Notes under the pieces: model-generated | The model's input: only the letters and a program-made list of their open reading frames with translations | What the model was told of the DNA's origin: nothing | The model's database searches: none | Shown: positions 19,278 through 29,886 of the stretch, in pieces | How the letters are laid out: each line of letters begins with the position of its first letter | How positions within the stretch are numbered: position 1 is the first letter of the stretch | Assembly (NCBI RefSeq): GCF_947487305.1 | Contig: NZ_CANKWH010000004.1 | Coordinates: 186,001 to 250,000 of the forward strand | Source of the DNA: an uncultured Paracoccus sp. | GTDB lineage: Bacteria > Pseudomonadota > Alphaproteobacteria > Rhodobacterales > Rhodobacteraceae | Length of the DNA: 64,000 bases | Direction: 5' to 3' | Position numbers and translations under genes: made by a program

Positions 19278-19586
19278 CTATTCCCAAGGCGGAAATCGGC
19301 CGGGCCGGCAGGCACCAAGGATGATCTGCTCCCAGCTTTTCCCGGCAGCGCGCAGATCGTCGATGCCGGGGCCGTCGGGATTGCCATAGGTGGTGCGGGT
19401 GCGGGCCTCGATCCGCGCCCGCATCGCTTCGGGCGTCAGCGCCTTGAACCGCGCCGACAAAGTGAGGCGTTCGGCGTGAAGCAGGCGGGCGATGGCCTCG
19501 GGGTCCTTCCCCTCGGTCCGCAGCGCCTCGGCCCGATCAGTCAGCGCCCGGACCTGCGCCTCGTAATCGCGGCGCAGGGCGGGCAG
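19278..19586 (-). CDS. Small conserved-looking protein behind maeB, non-ATG start
   Basis: A frame of about 102 codons that reads as protein although it has no ATG. It begins just after the maeB stop: GAGGGTG overlaps that stop and is followed at 19586 by CTG, the best start; another in-frame CTG is at 19577 and a TTG at 19460. The product is charged and helical at first (DYEAQVRALTDRAEALRT, then DPEAIARLLHAERLTLSARF), then has a compact motif, TYGNPDGPGIDDLRAAGKSW, followed by EQIILGACRPG. I do not recognise the family. The position suggests translation coupled to maeB. Confidence 0.5.
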   Translation of the reverse strand: MPALRRDYEAQVRALTDRAEALRTEGKDPEAIARLLHAERLTLSARFKALTPEAMRARIEARTRTTYGNPDGPGIDDLRAAGKSWEQIILGACRPGRFPPWE

Positions 19587-19599
19587 GGCGGTTTCACCC

Positions 19600-21879
<2,280 letters not shown>

Positions 21880-21947
21880 CCCCCGTCCCCCCTTACCTGT
21901 GACTTGTCGTGCCGGGTCTGTTCGCTGCCGGGCACTTCAATCGAAGA

Positions 21948-21962
21948 TTGACCCATGGTTAG
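21948..21962. promoter_or_regulatory. Degenerate CtrA-like site between maeB and cdd
   Basis: TTGACCCATGGTTAG fits TTAA-N7-TTAA with one mismatch in each half. A 13-base stretch, ACCCATGGTTAGC, is identical to the one upstream of the SPOR gene at 26539-26551. Confidence 0.25.
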
Positions 21963-22051
21963 CGCGATTCAAAGCCCGGGAACAAGCGGCCCCGGCTTGC
22001 ATTGACCTCGCGCCCCGGCGAAACTGTGTTTGCAAAATCAGGAGAGTGCGC

Positions 22052-22447
22052 ATGTCACTTGTCGAAGCGGCGCGCGAGGTGCGCGAACTGGCCTATGCGC
22101 CCTATTCCCAGTTCAAGGTCGGCGCGGCGATCCGTGGCGCCTCGGGCACCATCTATCGCGGCTGCAATGTCGAGAACGTCGCCTATCCCGAGGGCACCTG
22201 TGCCGAGGCAGGCGCCATTGCCGCCATGGTGGCGGCGGGCGAGACCCGGCTGGCCGAGGTCGCGGTCATCGCCGACAGCCCGTCCCCGGTGCCGCCCTGC
22301 GGCGGTTGCCGGCAGAAGCTGGCCGAGTTCGGCGCTAGCGATGTGCCGGTGACGCTGGCCACCACCGATGGCGCGATCCATCAGACGACCATCGGCGAGC
22401 TGCTGCCCGGCCGCTTTGACCTCTCGCATATGAGCCGCGCGGAATGA
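22052..22447 (+). CDS. cdd: Cytidine deaminase
   Basis: Deaminates cytidine and deoxycytidine to uridine and deoxyuridine; first gene of the salvage operon. 131 residues, the size of the tetrameric zinc enzymes. Zinc ligands are Cys50 (in TCAEAGA, with the catalytic Glu52), Cys83 and Cys86 (PPCGGCRQ). The substrate region NVENVAYPEGT precedes them. The ATG at 22052 has AGGAGAG about seven bases upstream; the longer open frame back to 21899 is not protein-like. The stop overlaps deoA (ATGA). Confidence 0.93.
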   Translation: MSLVEAAREVRELAYAPYSQFKVGAAIRGASGTIYRGCNVENVAYPEGTCAEAGAIAAMVAAGETRLAEVAVIADSPSPVPPCGGCRQKLAEFGASDVPVTLATTDGAIHQTTIGELLPGRFDLSHMSRAE

Positions 22448-23736
22448 GCGATCCGCGCCCGGTCATTGCCGCGTTGCGTGACGGCAAGGGGCTGGATGCA
22501 GCCGGCGCGGCGCTGGTCGCCAACGGGCTGGCCGATGGCTCGGTCAGCGATGCGCAGGCGGCGGCCTTCGCCATGGCGGTGCTGCTGCGCGGGGCAGGTC
22601 CGGGTGGCAGGGCGCGGCTGACGCAGGCGATGCGGGATTCGGGGCATGTGATGGCCTGGGACCTGCCCGGTCCGGTGGTCGACAAGCATTCGACCGGCGG
22701 CATCGGCGATACGGTCAGCCTGATCCTCGCGCCGGTGCTGGCAGCCTCGGGGGCCTTCGTGCCGATGATCTCGGGCCGGGGGCTCGGTCATACCGGCGGC
22801 ACGCTGGACAAGCTGGAGGCCATTCCGGGCTATCGCTGCGATGTCTCGGAGGCCGAGTTCCGCCGCGTGGTGGGCGAGGTCGGCTGTGCCATCGTCTCGG
22901 CCAGTGGCGAGATGGCCCCGGCGGACCGCCGGCTCTATGCCATCCGCGACGAATCCGGCACGGTGGAGAGCCTCGATCTCATCACCGCCTCGATCCTGTC
23001 GAAGAAGCTGGCGGCAGGGCTGCAGGGGCTGGTGATGGACGTGAAGCTGGGCTCGGGCGCCTTCTCGAAGACCGGCGAACAGGCCGAGGCACTGGCCCGC
23101 GCGCTGGTCGAAACCGGCGGCGAACTGGGCTGCCCGACCGTGGCGCTGATCACCGACATGGACCAGCCGCTGGCCGATGCTGCCGGCAATGCGCTGGAAC
23201 TGCGCGCCGCGATCCGGGCGCTGAGGGGCGAGGCCGGGCGGCTGCTAGACCTGTCGCTGGCGCTGTCCGAGGCCTGTCTGAAGATCGTCGGGCTGGACCC
23301 GTCACTGGCGCGGCAGGTGCTGGCGAGCGGCGCCGCCGCCGAACGGTTCTCGCGCATGGTCGCGGCGCTTGGTGGGCCTTCGGACCTGCTCGACAATCCC
23401 GACAGGCATTTGCCGCCTGCGCCGGTCATCCATCCTGCCCCCGCGCCGCAGGCTGGCGCGGTTGCCGCCATCGAAACCGAGGCCTTGGGCCACGCAGTTG
23501 TCGCGCTTGGCGGCGGGCGGGTGCAGGCATCCGACCGGATCGACCCGCGCGTGGGCCTTGCCGAACTGGTCCGGATCGGGCAAGAGGTCGAACCCGGCCA
23601 GCCGCTGGCCATGGTCCATGCCGCCGACGAGGCGGCGGCGGATCGTGCCATTGCCGCCGTGCAGGCCGCTTACCATCTTGGCACCGCGCCTGCCCCCCGC
23701 CCGCTGATCCTGAAGGAAATCACCCCCGATGACTGA
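22444..23736 (+). CDS. deoA: Thymidine phosphorylase
   Basis: Splits thymidine (and deoxyuridine) with phosphate into base and 2-deoxyribose 1-phosphate. 430 residues, with the family signature DKHSTGGIGDTVSL (about residue 80) that binds phosphate, SGRGLGHTGGTLDKLE, and KLAAGLQGLVMDVKLGSGAF. The C-terminal domain DRIDPRVGLAELVRIGQEVEPGQPL is typical. It overlaps cdd by 4 bp and deoB by 8 bp. The deoxyribose 1-phosphate it forms is the substrate of the next gene's product. Confidence 0.95.
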   Translation: MSDPRPVIAALRDGKGLDAAGAALVANGLADGSVSDAQAAAFAMAVLLRGAGPGGRARLTQAMRDSGHVMAWDLPGPVVDKHSTGGIGDTVSLILAPVLAASGAFVPMISGRGLGHTGGTLDKLEAIPGYRCDVSEAEFRRVVGEVGCAIVSASGEMAPADRRLYAIRDESGTVESLDLITASILSKKLAAGLQGLVMDVKLGSGAFSKTGEQAEALARALVETGGELGCPTVALITDMDQPLADAAGNALELRAAIRALRGEAGRLLDLSLALSEACLKIVGLDPSLARQVLASGAAAERFSRMVAALGGPSDLLDNPDRHLPPAPVIHPAPAPQAGAVAAIETEALGHAVVALGGGRVQASDRIDPRVGLAELVRIGQEVEPGQPLAMVHAADEAAADRAIAAVQAAYHLGTAPAPRPLILKEITPDD

Positions 23737-24919
23737 CGCCCGTGCCTTCCTGATCGTCATGGACAGTGTTGGGATCGGCGGCGCGCCCGATGCCGACCGC
23801 TTCTTCAACGATGGCCGCCCCGACACCGGCGCCAATACGGTCGGCCATATCGCGCAGGCGCAGCCGCTTAACATGCCGCATCTCGACCGTCTGGGTCTGG
23901 GCGCGGCCGTCCGCCTTGCCTCGGGCCTCGAGGCACCGGGGCTTGGGGCCGAGCCGCAAGGCCTCTGGGGTGCGGCGACCGAGGTCTCGAACGGCAAGGA
24001 CACGCCGTCGGGCCATTGGGAGATCGCCGGGGTGCCGGTGCCCTGGGACTGGCATTATTTCCCCGAGACCTTCCCCAGCTTCCCGCCCGAGGTGACGGCG
24101 CGGATCTGCGAACTGGCCGGGACCGACGGTATCCTCGGCAATTGCCACGGCTCCGGCACCGCCATCATCGAGGAGATGGGCGAGGAGCATCTGCGGACCG
24201 GCTGGCCGATCTGCTATACCTCGGCCGACAGCGTGCTGCAGATCGCCGCGCATGAAGAGGCCTTCGGGCTGGAGCGTCTGCTGGACCTTTGCCGCGACCT
24301 CGCGCCGATGCTGCACGAGATGCGCGTGGGCCGGGTCATCGCGCGGCCCTTCCTCGGCACGGCACGGGCGAATTTCAAGCGCACCCCCAACCGCCGCGAT
24401 TTCGCCATCGCCCCGCCCTCGGACACCATTCTGGACATTGCGACGGCCGAGGGCCGCGTGACCCATGTCATCGGCAAGATCGGCGACATCTTCAGCCATC
24501 GCGGCATTACCCATCTGCACAAGGGCAAGTCCGACGCCGATCTGGCCGAGCATCTGATCCGCCTTGGCCGCGAGGCCGAGCCGGGCAGCCTGACCTTTGC
24601 CAATTTCGTCGAGTTCGACAGCAATTTCGGCCATCGCCGCGACATTCCCGGCTATGCCGCGCAACTGGAATGGTTCGATGGCGTGGCCGGGCGCTTCCTC
24701 GCCACGTTGCGCCCCGGCGATCTGGCCATCTTCACCGCCGACCATGGCAACGACCCGAGTTGGACCGGCACCGACCACACCCGCGAGCGGGTGCCTGTGC
24801 TGGGCTGGGGCCGGGGCGCGCAGCCGGTGGGGCAGGTGGCCTACAGCGATATCGGCGCCTCGCTGCTCGAGGTGCTGGAGCTTCCCATAACAACAAGAAA
24901 AGGCACAAGCTTCCTATGA
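23729..24919 (+). CDS. deoB: Phosphopentomutase
   Basis: Converts (deoxy)ribose 1-phosphate to 5-phosphate, linking nucleoside breakdown to central metabolism. 396 residues of the alkaline-phosphatase-like superfamily. The first metal aspartate is in VMDSVGIGGAPDA at the N-terminus; GKDTPSGHWEIAG and the C-terminal metal sites FTADHGNDPSW and GTDHTRERVPVL are intact. The gene overlaps deoA (8 bp) and add (ATGA). Confidence 0.95.
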   Translation: MTDARAFLIVMDSVGIGGAPDADRFFNDGRPDTGANTVGHIAQAQPLNMPHLDRLGLGAAVRLASGLEAPGLGAEPQGLWGAATEVSNGKDTPSGHWEIAGVPVPWDWHYFPETFPSFPPEVTARICELAGTDGILGNCHGSGTAIIEEMGEEHLRTGWPICYTSADSVLQIAAHEEAFGLERLLDLCRDLAPMLHEMRVGRVIARPFLGTARANFKRTPNRRDFAIAPPSDTILDIATAEGRVTHVIGKIGDIFSHRGITHLHKGKSDADLAEHLIRLGREAEPGSLTFANFVEFDSNFGHRRDIPGYAAQLEWFDGVAGRFLATLRPGDLAIFTADHGNDPSWTGTDHTRERVPVLGWGRGAQPVGQVAYSDIGASLLEVLELPITTRKGTSFL

Positions 24920-25884
24920 AGGACGTGAAAAAGACCGAGCTGCACCTGCACCTGGAAGGCGCCGCGCAGCCGGCATTCATCCGTGGGATCGCCGCGGAAA
25001 AGGGCGTGAACCTGACCGGCGTATTCGACGAGCAGGGGCACTATGCCTACAAGGATTTCAACGAGTTCCTCAGCGTCTACGAGGCCGCGACCAGCGTGCT
25101 AAAGACGCCGCGCGACTATGCACGGTTGCTGCAATCGGTGCTGGAAGAATGCGCCGAACAGGGCGTCATCTATACCGAGTTGTTCGTCTCGCCGGAGTTC
25201 TGCGGCGGTGGCGACCTGACCGCATGGCGGGAATACCTGCACGCGATGAGCGAGACCGCCGAGGCAATGCGCAAACAGGGCATCGACAGCCGCGGCATCG
25301 TCACCCTGATCCGCCATTTCGGCGCCGATCGCGGCAAGAAGACCGCGATCTGTGCCGCCGAGACCGCCGGCGGCTGGATCACCGGCTTTGGCATGGGCGG
25401 GGCCGAGGCCATGGGGAAGGCCACCGATTTCGCCTGGAGCTATGACGCCGCGCGCGAGGCCGGGCTGGGCCTGACCTGCCATGCCGGTGAATGGGGCGGC
25501 CCGGCCAGCATCCGCAACGCGCTGGAGCTGGGCGTGACCCGGATCGGCCATGGAGTGCAGGCCATCGACGACCCGGCACTGATCGAGGAACTGGCCGAGC
25601 GTGGCGTGACCCTCGAGGTCTGCCCCGGCTCGAACGTGGCGCTGGGGGTCTACCCGGACTGGCCGTCGCACCCGATCGCCCGTTTGCGTGACAAGGGCGT
25701 CAAGGTGACTGTCTCGACCGACGATCCGCCCTTCTTCCACACCACCATGAGCCATGAATATGACCGGCTCGCCGATACCTTCCGCTGGGGCGAGGCCGAG
25801 TTCAACCAGATCAACCAATGTGCCGTCGATGCCGCCTTCTGCGACGCGGCCACCAAGGACCGCCTGAGGAGGGAATTCGCATGA
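24916..25884 (+). CDS. add: Adenosine deaminase (possibly adenine deaminase)
   Basis: Metal-dependent amidohydrolase converting adenosine (or adenine) to inosine (or hypoxanthine). 322 residues. Zinc ligands: the HLHLEG motif near residue 10, the histidine in TCHAGEWGG, and the aspartate in VSTDDPPFF. The catalytic histidine region is [10 protein letters not shown]. The family includes both adenosine and adenine deaminases and sequence reading alone does not fully separate them; the operon with deoA and deoB supports adenosine. It overlaps deoB and upp by 4 bp each. Confidence 0.88.
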   Translation: MKDVKKTELHLHLEGAAQPAFIRGIAAEKGVNLTGVFDEQGHYAYKDFNEFLSVYEAATSVLKTPRDYARLLQSVLEECAEQGVIYTELFVSPEFCGGGDLTAWREYLHAMSETAEAMRKQGIDSRGIVTLIRHFGADRGKKTAICAAETAGGWITGFGMGGAEAMGKATDFAWSYDAAREAGLGLTCHAGEWGGPASIRNALELGVTRIGHGVQAIDDPALIEELAERGVTLEVCPGSNVALGVYPDWPSHPIARLRDKGVKVTVSTDDPPFFHTTMSHEYDRLADTFRWGEAEFNQINQCAVDAAFCDAATKDRLRREFA

Positions 25885-26528
25885 GCCAGTCGTCCGGCAC
25901 CCCGCATCTGACCGTCGTCACCCACCCGCTGATCCAGCACAAGCTGTCGATCATGCGCGACAAGACCACCTCGACCGCCAGCTTCCGCCGGCTTCTGCGC
26001 GAGATCAGCCTGCTCTTGGCCTATGAGGTCACGCGCGAGCTGGACCTGACGACCGAGCGGATCGAGACACCGCTTGGCCCGATGGACGCGCCCCGGCTGG
26101 AGGGGAAAAAGCTGGCGCTGATCTCGATCCTGCGTGCCGGCAACGGGCTGATGGACGGGATCCTGGAGCTGATCCCGGCGGCACGGGTGGGCTTTATCGG
26201 CCTTTATCGCGACCCCGAGACGCTGCAGCCGGTCAAGTATTACTCGAAGGTTCCGGCGCAGCTGGATGCCCGCATGACCATCGCCGTCGATCCAATGCTG
26301 GCCACCGGCAACAGCTCGGTCGCGGCGATCCAGATGCTGAAGGACGAGGGGGCAAAGAACATCCGCTTCCTCTGCCTTCTGGCCGCACCGGAAGGCGTGG
26401 CGCGGATGCGCGAGGCCCATCCCGACGTGCCGATCTTCACTGCCGCTCTGGACGAGAAGCTGGACGATCATGGCTATATCGTGCCGGGTCTCGGCGATGC
26501 CGGCGACCGCATGTTCGGCACGAAATAG
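25881..26528 (+). CDS. upp: Uracil phosphoribosyltransferase
   Basis: Makes UMP from uracil and PRPP, the last salvage step here, using uracil from the cdd/deoA route. 215 residues, near the usual 208-210. N-terminal [19 protein letters not shown], the flexible-loop region with [11 protein letters not shown], and the PRPP-binding motif [14 protein letters not shown] are clear. The ATG at 25881 overlaps the add stop. The operon probably ends here, although no strong terminator follows. Confidence 0.95.
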   Translation: MSQSSGTPHLTVVTHPLIQHKLSIMRDKTTSTASFRRLLREISLLLAYEVTRELDLTTERIETPLGPMDAPRLEGKKLALISILRAGNGLMDGILELIPAARVGFIGLYRDPETLQPVKYYSKVPAQLDARMTIAVDPMLATGNSSVAAIQMLKDEGAKNIRFLCLLAAPEGVARMREAHPDVPIFTAALDEKLDDHGYIVPGLGDAGDRMFGTK

Positions 26529-26535
26529 GCCCGTC

Positions 26536-26550
26536 TTAACCCATGGTTAG
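26536..26550. promoter_or_regulatory. Near-consensus CtrA-like site upstream of SPOR gene
   Basis: TTAACCCATGGTTAG differs at one base from TTAA-N7-TTAA and contains the inner dyad TAACC-CAT-GGTTA. It lies 50 bp upstream of the SPOR-domain gene and just after upp. Confidence 0.38.
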
Positions 26551-26599
26551 CCCGCATGGCCTAGAAAGGGGCCATGTGGGTTGATTCGGTGTGGTGGTG

Positions 26600-27604
26600 A
26601 TGCGGTTCTGGATTTTGGTGGTGCTGGTCTGGCCGGCGGCGTCTGCGGCGGAAACGCTGGGGCCACTGGAACAGCCGCCCGAGGATTTCACCGGCGCGCA
26701 ATATATCGACAGCGCGGGCTGCGTCTATCTGCGGCAGGGATCGGTCTGGGCGCCGCGTCTGGACCGCGACGGCACGGTGATCTGTGGCTATCCGCCCTCG
26801 CTGCCGGGTTTGGCGGTAGACAATCAGGACGCGCCGGGCGAGGCGGCTCTGCGGCTTTCGATGACGCTCGCGCAGGGGCTTCGGGATGCCGATGTGCTGG
26901 CCGATCCGCCCGACCTGTTGAAACGAGACCAGGTTGAGACACCGCGCCCGCAATCCGGCCCGCTGGCCGATCTCGATGGCGCACTGCGAGGTGTTTCGGC
27001 GATGCGTGTGGCTGCGGCCGAGCAACCGGCGGGGCGGCAATCGCCGCTTTGCGATCTTCTGGGCTATGCGGCACCCGGCTCGGGTGAGGCAAAGACCGGG
27101 CAGGTCATGGGCTTCTGCGGCGGCGGAGCGCCGAGCCTGCAGCCTTGGGTAGCAGCAGATGCGGGGACAACTGAGGTCACGTCGCCGGAACCGGAAGCTG
27201 TTGCGGACACACGGACCACGGCTGCGCCCGCGAGGATTGCAGGGGATCAGCCGGGATCGAAGCAGCCTGCGACCGAGACTGAGGCGCAGCCCGGGGGCGG
27301 CGCGCGGGCGCCCAAGGACCATGCACCAAAAGCAGGCGTAACCGTGGCGGACGAGGGCGGAGCCGAGCTGATCCCGGCGGGGGCGCGCTATGTGCTGATC
27401 GGGCGTTTCCAGGTTCCGGCCGAGGCCGAGGCGGCGATGCTGCGGCTGGTCAGGCTCGGCTACCCGGTGGCGCGAGGGCGCAAGGCCGATGCGGAGGCCG
27501 GCGGGCGGCTGGTTCTGGTCGGTCCGTTCCGGGAACGGCAGGCGCTGGTTTCGGCGCTGAACCAGTTACGCCAAGGCGGCTATCCCAAGGCGGTGGTGCG
27601 GTAG
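26600..27604 (+). CDS. Secreted SPOR-domain-like protein
   Basis: 334 residues. A signal peptide is clear: MRFWILVVLVWPAASAAE, with likely cleavage after ASA near residue 17. A cysteine-containing region follows (YIDSAGCVYLRQGSVWAPRL), then a long low-complexity, Pro/Ala/Thr-rich linker (about 175-250). The last 80 residues (RYVLIGRFQVPAEAEAAMLRLVRLGYP and LVLVGPFRERQALVSALNQL) look like a SPOR domain, which binds denuded peptidoglycan at division sites. Three GTG codons just ahead (26591-26597) are in frame; the ATG at 26600 best fits the signal peptide. The CtrA-like site upstream would fit a division role, which is inference. Confidence 0.7.
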   Translation: MRFWILVVLVWPAASAAETLGPLEQPPEDFTGAQYIDSAGCVYLRQGSVWAPRLDRDGTVICGYPPSLPGLAVDNQDAPGEAALRLSMTLAQGLRDADVLADPPDLLKRDQVETPRPQSGPLADLDGALRGVSAMRVAAAEQPAGRQSPLCDLLGYAAPGSGEAKTGQVMGFCGGGAPSLQPWVAADAGTTEVTSPEPEAVADTRTTAAPARIAGDQPGSKQPATETEAQPGGGARAPKDHAPKAGVTVADEGGAELIPAGARYVLIGRFQVPAEAEAAMLRLVRLGYPVARGRKADAEAGGRLVLVGPFRERQALVSALNQLRQGGYPKAVVR

Positions 27605-27611
27605 AGGCGGA

Positions 27612-28634
27612 TCAGCCGGCGCAGATCTGCTGCAGTGCCAGCCATTGCCGGTCGGTCAATAGCGCAGTGGGCGGGGATTGCAGGCGGAATGGATCGGCCT
27701 CGATCAGCCCCAGCACCGTTTCCCCGGTTGGGTCCAGCGAACGGGCATAGGGTTCGGCCGGCACGCCCTTTTCGGCCATCGCAGCCAGCAGCACCGCATC
27801 TTCGGGCCGGGGCAGAGGTTGGGACAGCCGCGCCTCGCCATAGCCGGTCAGCGCCCCGGCGGGCAGTTTTCCGGAGGTAAGCAACTGGATCGCTGCGCGC
27901 GGTCCGGCATGGTTCAGCGCCTCCTGCAGCACCGAACCGGGCGGGCTGGCCAGCGAGGCGGCCAGCAGATGACCGGCAACCGTCTCGGGACTGGAAGTCT
28001 CGGCCAGAAGATCGGTGCCGATGAGGTAGAGATCACCCGGCAGCCGCCGTGCCCCCCGCAGATCCGCGGGCAGCACCACGATCCGCGCCCCCGGCTCCAG
28101 AAAACGGGCGGCCAGATGTTGCAGCACCCCGTCGCCCGCAACCCGATGGCAGGCTGCCCCGGTCGAGCGGGCGATCTCGGCCTGCACCGCATCGCCGATC
28201 TGCGCCGCCTGCGCCGGCGGCGCGATGCGCCCGGCATAGCGCACCAAAGCGCCCGGCAGCCAGAAGACCAGCCCAACCACCATCGCCAGCGCCGCCGCCA
28301 GCATCAGCCCGCCGCGCAGCCGGCCCGGATGGGCGCGGCGCGATTCGATGGCGCGATGCACCCGCTCGATCGCGTCGATCATCAGCTCTTCGGTAATCTC
28401 CAGCTGCTCGTCGGGCGCATCCGCCGTGGGCGAATAGAGCGCGGGCAACTGTCCGGGATTGAGCCGCGTCACGGCGGGCAGCGACCAATGGGCAAGCGGC
28501 CTGTCCGAGCGGGGATCGGTCAGAATCAGCGTCGCATCGCCGACCGAGACGACGACCTCCTGCAGACGCTGATCCGGCCCGGCGCGCCAGGCGCCCGGGG
28601 ATTCCAGCCGTATGAACTCGGTCAGCGCCGTCAT
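27612..28634 (-). CDS. Unrecognised single-span membrane protein
   Basis: 340 residues with no family I can name. The first 100 residues look cytoplasmic and beta-rich (LQEVVVSVGDATLILTDPRS), followed by a helix with TEELMIDAIERVHRAIESRR. One membrane helix (about 108-130, LMLAAALAMVVGLVFWLPGAL) leads to a roughly 200-residue C-terminal domain with a peptidase-like feel (RVAGDGVLQHLAARF, then RIVVLPADLRGA) but no HExxH or other catalytic motif. It is convergent with the SPOR gene (7 bp apart) and follows rpoH in the same orientation after about 150 bp. Confidence 0.7.
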   Translation of the reverse strand: MTALTEFIRLESPGAWRAGPDQRLQEVVVSVGDATLILTDPRSDRPLAHWSLPAVTRLNPGQLPALYSPTADAPDEQLEITEELMIDAIERVHRAIESRRAHPGRLRGGLMLAAALAMVVGLVFWLPGALVRYAGRIAPPAQAAQIGDAVQAEIARSTGAACHRVAGDGVLQHLAARFLEPGARIVVLPADLRGARRLPGDLYLIGTDLLAETSSPETVAGHLLAASLASPPGSVLQEALNHAGPRAAIQLLTSGKLPAGALTGYGEARLSQPLPRPEDAVLLAAMAEKGVPAEPYARSLDPTGETVLGLIEADPFRLQSPPTALLTDRQWLALQQICAG

Positions 28635-28714
28635 GGATGCCTGCCTGCCTCGGGCGGAATGCGCTCATCCCGCCGCCTCTGCCTGACCATAGCCACCCCA
28701 CAGGAACGGTCAAT

Positions 28715-28738
28715 CGGCGCGGCAGGGAAACCGCGCCG
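28715..28738. terminator. Hairpin after rpoH, weak terminator candidate
   Basis: CGGCGCGG and CCGCGCCG form an 8-bp stem with an 8-base loop downstream of rpoH (minus strand). There is no T-run on either side, so an intrinsic terminator is doubtful. Confidence 0.3.
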
Positions 28739-28782
28739 CAGCCCGTTCATCTGGCAGCAGTCCAAGGTTCGGGCGAGGGCGA

Positions 28783-29691
28783 TCACACCGCCTGTTCGGG
28801 AACGCTCATGCCCTTGTCGCGGGCCAGAACCCGCATCCGGTCCTGCAGCTTCTCGAAGGCGCGCACCTCGATCTGGCGGATCCGCTCGCGCGAGACATCG
28901 TAACGTGCGGACAGGTCTTCCAGCGTCATCGGCTCGTCGCGCAGGCGACGCTCCATCAGGATGTCCTTCTCGCGGTCGTTCAGCACATCCATCGCCTGGA
29001 TCAGCATGTTGCGCCGCGTGTCGAGCTCATCGGCCTCGGCAAAGGCCTCGGCCTGGTTGGCATCCTCGTCTTCCAGCCAGTCCTGCCATTGCGCCGTGCT
29101 GTCGCCATCCGAGGAACCCACCTGCGCATTCAGCGAGGCATCGCCGCCCGACATGCGGCGGTTCATGTCGATCACTTCCTGCTCGGTGACGTTCAGGTCA
29201 TGGGCGATCTGGGCGACGTTTTCGGGGCGCAGATCGCCCTCTTCCAGCGCGCCGATCTTGTTCTTGGCCTTGCGCAGGTTGAAGAACAGCTTCTTCTGCG
29301 CGCTGGTCGTGCCCATCTTCACCAGCGACCAGGAGCGCAGGATATATTCCTGGATCGAGGCGCGGATCCACCACATCGCATAGGTCGCAAGGCGGAAACC
29401 CTTCTCGGGGTCAAAGCGCTTGACCGCCTGCATCAGCCCGACATTGGCTTCCGAGATCACCTCGGCCTGCGGCAGGCCATAGCCGCGATAGCCCATGGCG
29501 ATCTTCGCGGCCAGACGCAGGTGGCTCGTCACCATCTTATGGGCGGCCTCGCTGTCCTCGTGATCGGCCCAGGCCTTGGCCAGCATGTATTCTTCTTCCG
29601 GTTCCAGCAGAGGGAACTTGCGGATTTCCTGAAGATAGCGGTTCAGACCCTGTTCAGGACTGGGAGCGGGAAGACCGGTATAATTCGCCAT
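28783..29691 (-). CDS. rpoH: RNA polymerase heat-shock sigma factor RpoH
   Basis: Alternative sigma-32-type factor directing heat-shock transcription. 302 residues. Region 2 shows SHLRLAAKIAMGYRGYGLPQAEVISEANVGL split across positions 60-90, and FRLATYAMWWIRASIQEYIL; the RpoH box is QKKLFFNLRKAK. Region 4 is DVLNDREKDILMERRL with the helix-turn-helix LEDLSARYDVSRERIRQIE. The N-terminal MANYTGLPAPSPEQGLNRYL is typical of alphaproteobacterial RpoH; many Rhodobacterales carry two paralogues and I cannot say which this is. A sigma-70-like promoter lies about 140 bp upstream. Confidence 0.93.
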   Translation of the reverse strand: MANYTGLPAPSPEQGLNRYLQEIRKFPLLEPEEEYMLAKAWADHEDSEAAHKMVTSHLRLAAKIAMGYRGYGLPQAEVISEANVGLMQAVKRFDPEKGFRLATYAMWWIRASIQEYILRSWSLVKMGTTSAQKKLFFNLRKAKNKIGALEEGDLRPENVAQIAHDLNVTEQEVIDMNRRMSGGDASLNAQVGSSDGDSTAQWQDWLEDEDANQAEAFAEADELDTRRNMLIQAMDVLNDREKDILMERRLRDEPMTLEDLSARYDVSRERIRQIEVRAFEKLQDRMRVLARDKGMSVPEQAV

Positions 29692-29831
29692 GTCGATACA
29701 CTTTCAGATCAGGACGGAAACGCTGCCTCGGCCCTCACGGTTCCGCGAGACGGGATCGTGGCGGGGCGGGCTGCGTCGCGCCGGGGCGCGGTCGTGGCGG
29801 GGAAAACCTTGCCGCAGGACGCGGGAGATGT

Positions 29832-29860
29832 AACCTAGGTAGCGGTAACGTTTCCGTCAA
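29832..29860 (-). promoter_or_regulatory. Sigma-70-like promoter for rpoH
   Basis: Reading on the minus strand: TTGACG, a 17-base spacer, then TAGGTT. The spacer contains ACGTTACCGCTA, which recurs upstream of the 37-residue gene at 40000-40011. It would give a 5' leader of about 135 nt. Confidence 0.42.
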
Positions 29861-29886
29861 GAGGCCCCGCGTCACTGCGCCCTGCG

